From: Clostridiales bacterium
Lineage (GTDB): Bacteria; Bacillota; Clostridia; Lachnospirales; Lachnospiraceae
Direction: 5' to 3'
Assembly: GCA_019423835.1 (NCBI GenBank)
Contig: JAHZAR010000079.1
Location: 3,165-9,325 of the forward strand
Length of the DNA: 6,161 bases
Shown here: piece after piece, positions 4,852-6,161 of the stretch
How the letters are laid out: every line of letters starts with the position of its first letter
Position numbering within the stretch: the first letter of the stretch is position 1
Program-made: the position numbers and the translations under genes
The notes under the pieces: generated by a model
Told to the model about the DNA's origin: nothing
The model's input: the letters and a program-made list of their open reading frames with translations, nothing else
Database searches by the model: none

Positions 4852-6161
4852 TTAAGACAAAGCCCCTTCGGCCGGCTGGCCTGCAAAACCGGAGGAACCC
4901 CCGGAGCTTTCCGGACCTTCCAGGTCAGCGGGAGCCTTTGGAAGTTCGGCGTCCTCACTCTCAGCAGGAGCAGCGGGGGCCTTCGGAAGTTCGGCATCAT
5001 CGCTTTCTGCAGGAACAGCGGGGGCTTTCGGGCCGGAAGGATTGGTGATGCTTTGGATTTCCGTTACACTGCGGACATTTCCATCCTCAGAATAGGAAAA
5101 TTCCAGCTGCGTGCCGGGCTGCATAAACGGAAGTCTTTCGTTTACATCAATAAATGCAGTGTACACATGAGAGTCATCTTCAAGGGTGAAGTAGTAGCAG
5201 GTGCTGCCGGAAACAACGGCGTCTGCCACGGCAGCTACGGTTCCGGAGATCTCTGTGCTCTCCGTCTTCTCAGGGAGCGCTACCTCCTCAAGGTTCAGCG
5301 CTTTTCTGTAATTGCTTTTGGCCTCATCGATGGTCTGCCCGGTGCCTACAATCTGATACTGCTCTACATCTACAAAAGCGTACATCTTTACAAGCCCTGC
5401 ATTGTCCTTCAGGGAGACAAAATAGGTAGGACGGTCGGAGATATTTAAGAGCAGCGGGAAGGTAGCGGTGTAGTTCAGATGCTGAACCTGTCCCTGGGCT
5501 GAAGCCATGGCAGAGGTCTCGGTGGCTCCGGGCACGGTATAAAATTTCGTTTCCTTTGTGCGGCAGTTGACGAGGCCGAAGCCGATATTGGACTCGTCGG
5601 CGGTAACAGAGCTCATGCCTGTGTAGAGATAGACATCGTCATTGATTGCCATATAGTTGTAGCCGTAGGTGGTGCGGCGCACATCCTTCTGCCCGAAAAT
5701 AGAATTCAGATAGCCGTGCTGGAATTTTCCGTTGTCATCCAGCTGGGCGATCAGAAGATCCGCATAGTAGAGCTGATCCACCCACTGGGGCACCTCCTCC
5801 TTCGGGTACCAGACGCTCTCGCCGGTAACAGCATTGACCATGACAGCCCCATTAATATCTTTGCCGTCCCACCAGCCGATGCGGTAGGAGATAGTCGGTG
5901 CAATCCAGTAGGGGGTTCCGCTGTCGTCGATCTCAAAGGACACGGTTTCAAATATCTTTGTCGGATAGTTGAAGCGGATGTAGCGGTAGATATTGCGGAA
6001 AAAATATTCGCTTGGGGAATATTTCATGCCGCTGTCCAGCCACACCAGGTTGGTCTCCTGGGTCACCATGTCGACGGTCAGGTAGGCTGGAAGGCCCTCC
6101 TGGTGGTTAAACAGCCATTTGATGGGATCTGCATACCGGAGAGGCGTCACACGGTAGGGAG
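4852..6161 (-). CDS. Probable envelope-associated protein, C-terminal part (5' truncated by window edge)
   Basis: The minus-strand frame is open to the window edge. The GTG at 6148-6150 is read as an internal Val, because in-frame codons continue upstream (P-Y-R-V-TPLRYADP). About 436 residues are visible, ending in TAA at 4852-4854. Counted from that Val, residues 1-285 form one aromatic-rich beta/alpha domain (PAYLTVDMVTQET, GAVMVNAVTGESVWYP, VQHLNYTATFPLLLNIS, VDVEQYQIVGTGQTIDEAK). Residues about 300-368 look like a small OB-type beta barrel (ISGTVAAVADAV ... RSVTEIQSI). Residues 374-432 are a disordered Pro/Ala/Glu tail with a 15-residue repeat. The VNAVTGE strand recalls PepSY-like domains. 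I recall similar C-terminal domains in Firmicutes proteins with N-terminal membrane segments, but that end is not visible, so surface location is inference. There is no LPXTG motif. The gene ends in its own terminator at 4761-4809. Function unknown. Confidence 0.75.
   Translation of the reverse strand, partial: PYRVTPLRYADPIKWLFNHQEGLPAYLTVDMVTQETNLVWLDSGMKYSPSEYFFRNIYRYIRFNYPTKIFETVSFEIDDSGTPYWIAPTISYRIGWWDGKDINGAVMVNAVTGESVWYPKEEVPQWVDQLYYADLLIAQLDDNGKFQHGYLNSIFGQKDVRRTTYGYNYMAINDDVYLYTGMSSVTADESNIGFGLVNCRTKETKFYTVPGATETSAMASAQGQVQHLNYTATFPLLLNISDRPTYFVSLKDNAGLVKMYAFVDVEQYQIVGTGQTIDEAKSNYRKALNLEEVALPEKTESTEISGTVAAVADAVVSGSTCYYFTLEDDSHVYTAFIDVNERLPFMQPGTQLEFSYSEDGNVRSVTEIQSITNPSGPKAPAVPAESDDAELPKAPAAPAESEDAELPKAPADLEGPESSGGSSGFAGQPAEGALS
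4934..5033 (-). repeat. 45-bp tandem repeat encoding the Pro/Ala/Glu tail
   Basis: Units at 4934-4978 and 4979-5023 match at 38 of 45 positions, and a short partial copy begins at 5024. Each unit encodes 15 residues of the form PKAPA(A/V)PAES(E/D)DAEL. The period is a multiple of three, so unit gain or loss keeps the frame. The differences are mostly silent or conservative, which suggests an old duplication under protein-level constraint. Confidence 0.85.

Noticed and set aside
4934..5033. CRISPR-like or sortase-related reading of the repeats
   Set aside because: The units abut directly with no spacers, and ELPKAP is not an LPXTG signal: there is no following hydrophobic segment or basic tail.
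4743..5048. Short frames on both strands over the repeat tail and terminator
   Set aside because: They run through the intrinsic terminator stem and only translate the 45-bp repeats in wrong frames.
5053..5448. 131-codon plus-strand frame
   Set aside because: It is antisense to the OB-like and main domains of the envelope-type gene, with no RBS or family resemblance.
6148..6150. GTG as the start codon of the envelope-type gene
   Set aside because: In-frame sense codons continue to the window edge, and the protein begins in the middle of a domain; the gene is truncated by the window.

Overview
The window looks like a chromosomal segment from a Gram-positive clostridial bacterium, most likely a Lachnospiraceae member. 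The evidence is moderately high GC, strong AGGAGG-type ribosome binding sites, and a gene set (DUF5717/DUF5716-type proteins, a Firmicutes-type 37-kDa nucleoid-associated protein) that I associate with that family. The family placement rests on recalled protein families, not on a search. No tRNA, rRNA, IS element, phage gene or CRISPR array was seen.

Layout. Positions 1-3436 hold three tightly packed plus-strand genes. The first is the 3' end of a large helical-repeat protein (DUF5717-like). A 24-nt gap separates it from a 406-residue DUF5716-like protein, whose ATGA stop/start overlap leads into a 270-residue TPR-type protein. An 11-bp perfect inverted repeat (3441-3481) lies between this operon and the convergent minus-strand gene at 3518-4528, which encodes a YejK/NdpA-type nucleoid-associated protein. 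That gene has a well-formed promoter (TTGAAA-17-TATAAT on the minus strand), a leader of about 85 nt that can fold, and a strong ribosome binding site. Upstream of it lie a purine-rich spacer with four imperfect short repeats and a strong rho-independent terminator. This terminator ends a second minus-strand gene (4852 to the window edge), the C-terminal part of a probable envelope-associated protein. That gene finishes in an OB-like beta domain and a Pro/Ala/Glu tail built on a 45-bp tandem repeat.

How the genes may work together. The main point of interest is the plus-strand operon. Read by eye, its middle protein follows the Hsp70 pattern from end to end: N-terminal phosphate-loop strand, VGEEA, connect region, phosphate-2 region, adenosine motif, and an Hsp70-like substrate-binding beta domain ending in an AKDKG motif. 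It appears to lack most of lobe IIB and the helical lid, and the usual catalytic residues seem to be replaced. With a TPR protein translationally coupled to it and a large helical-repeat protein before it, the operon could encode a degenerate Hsp70-like scaffold or chaperone complex. This is inference from motif reading. The nucleoid protein and the envelope protein are separate transcription units with no evident link to it.
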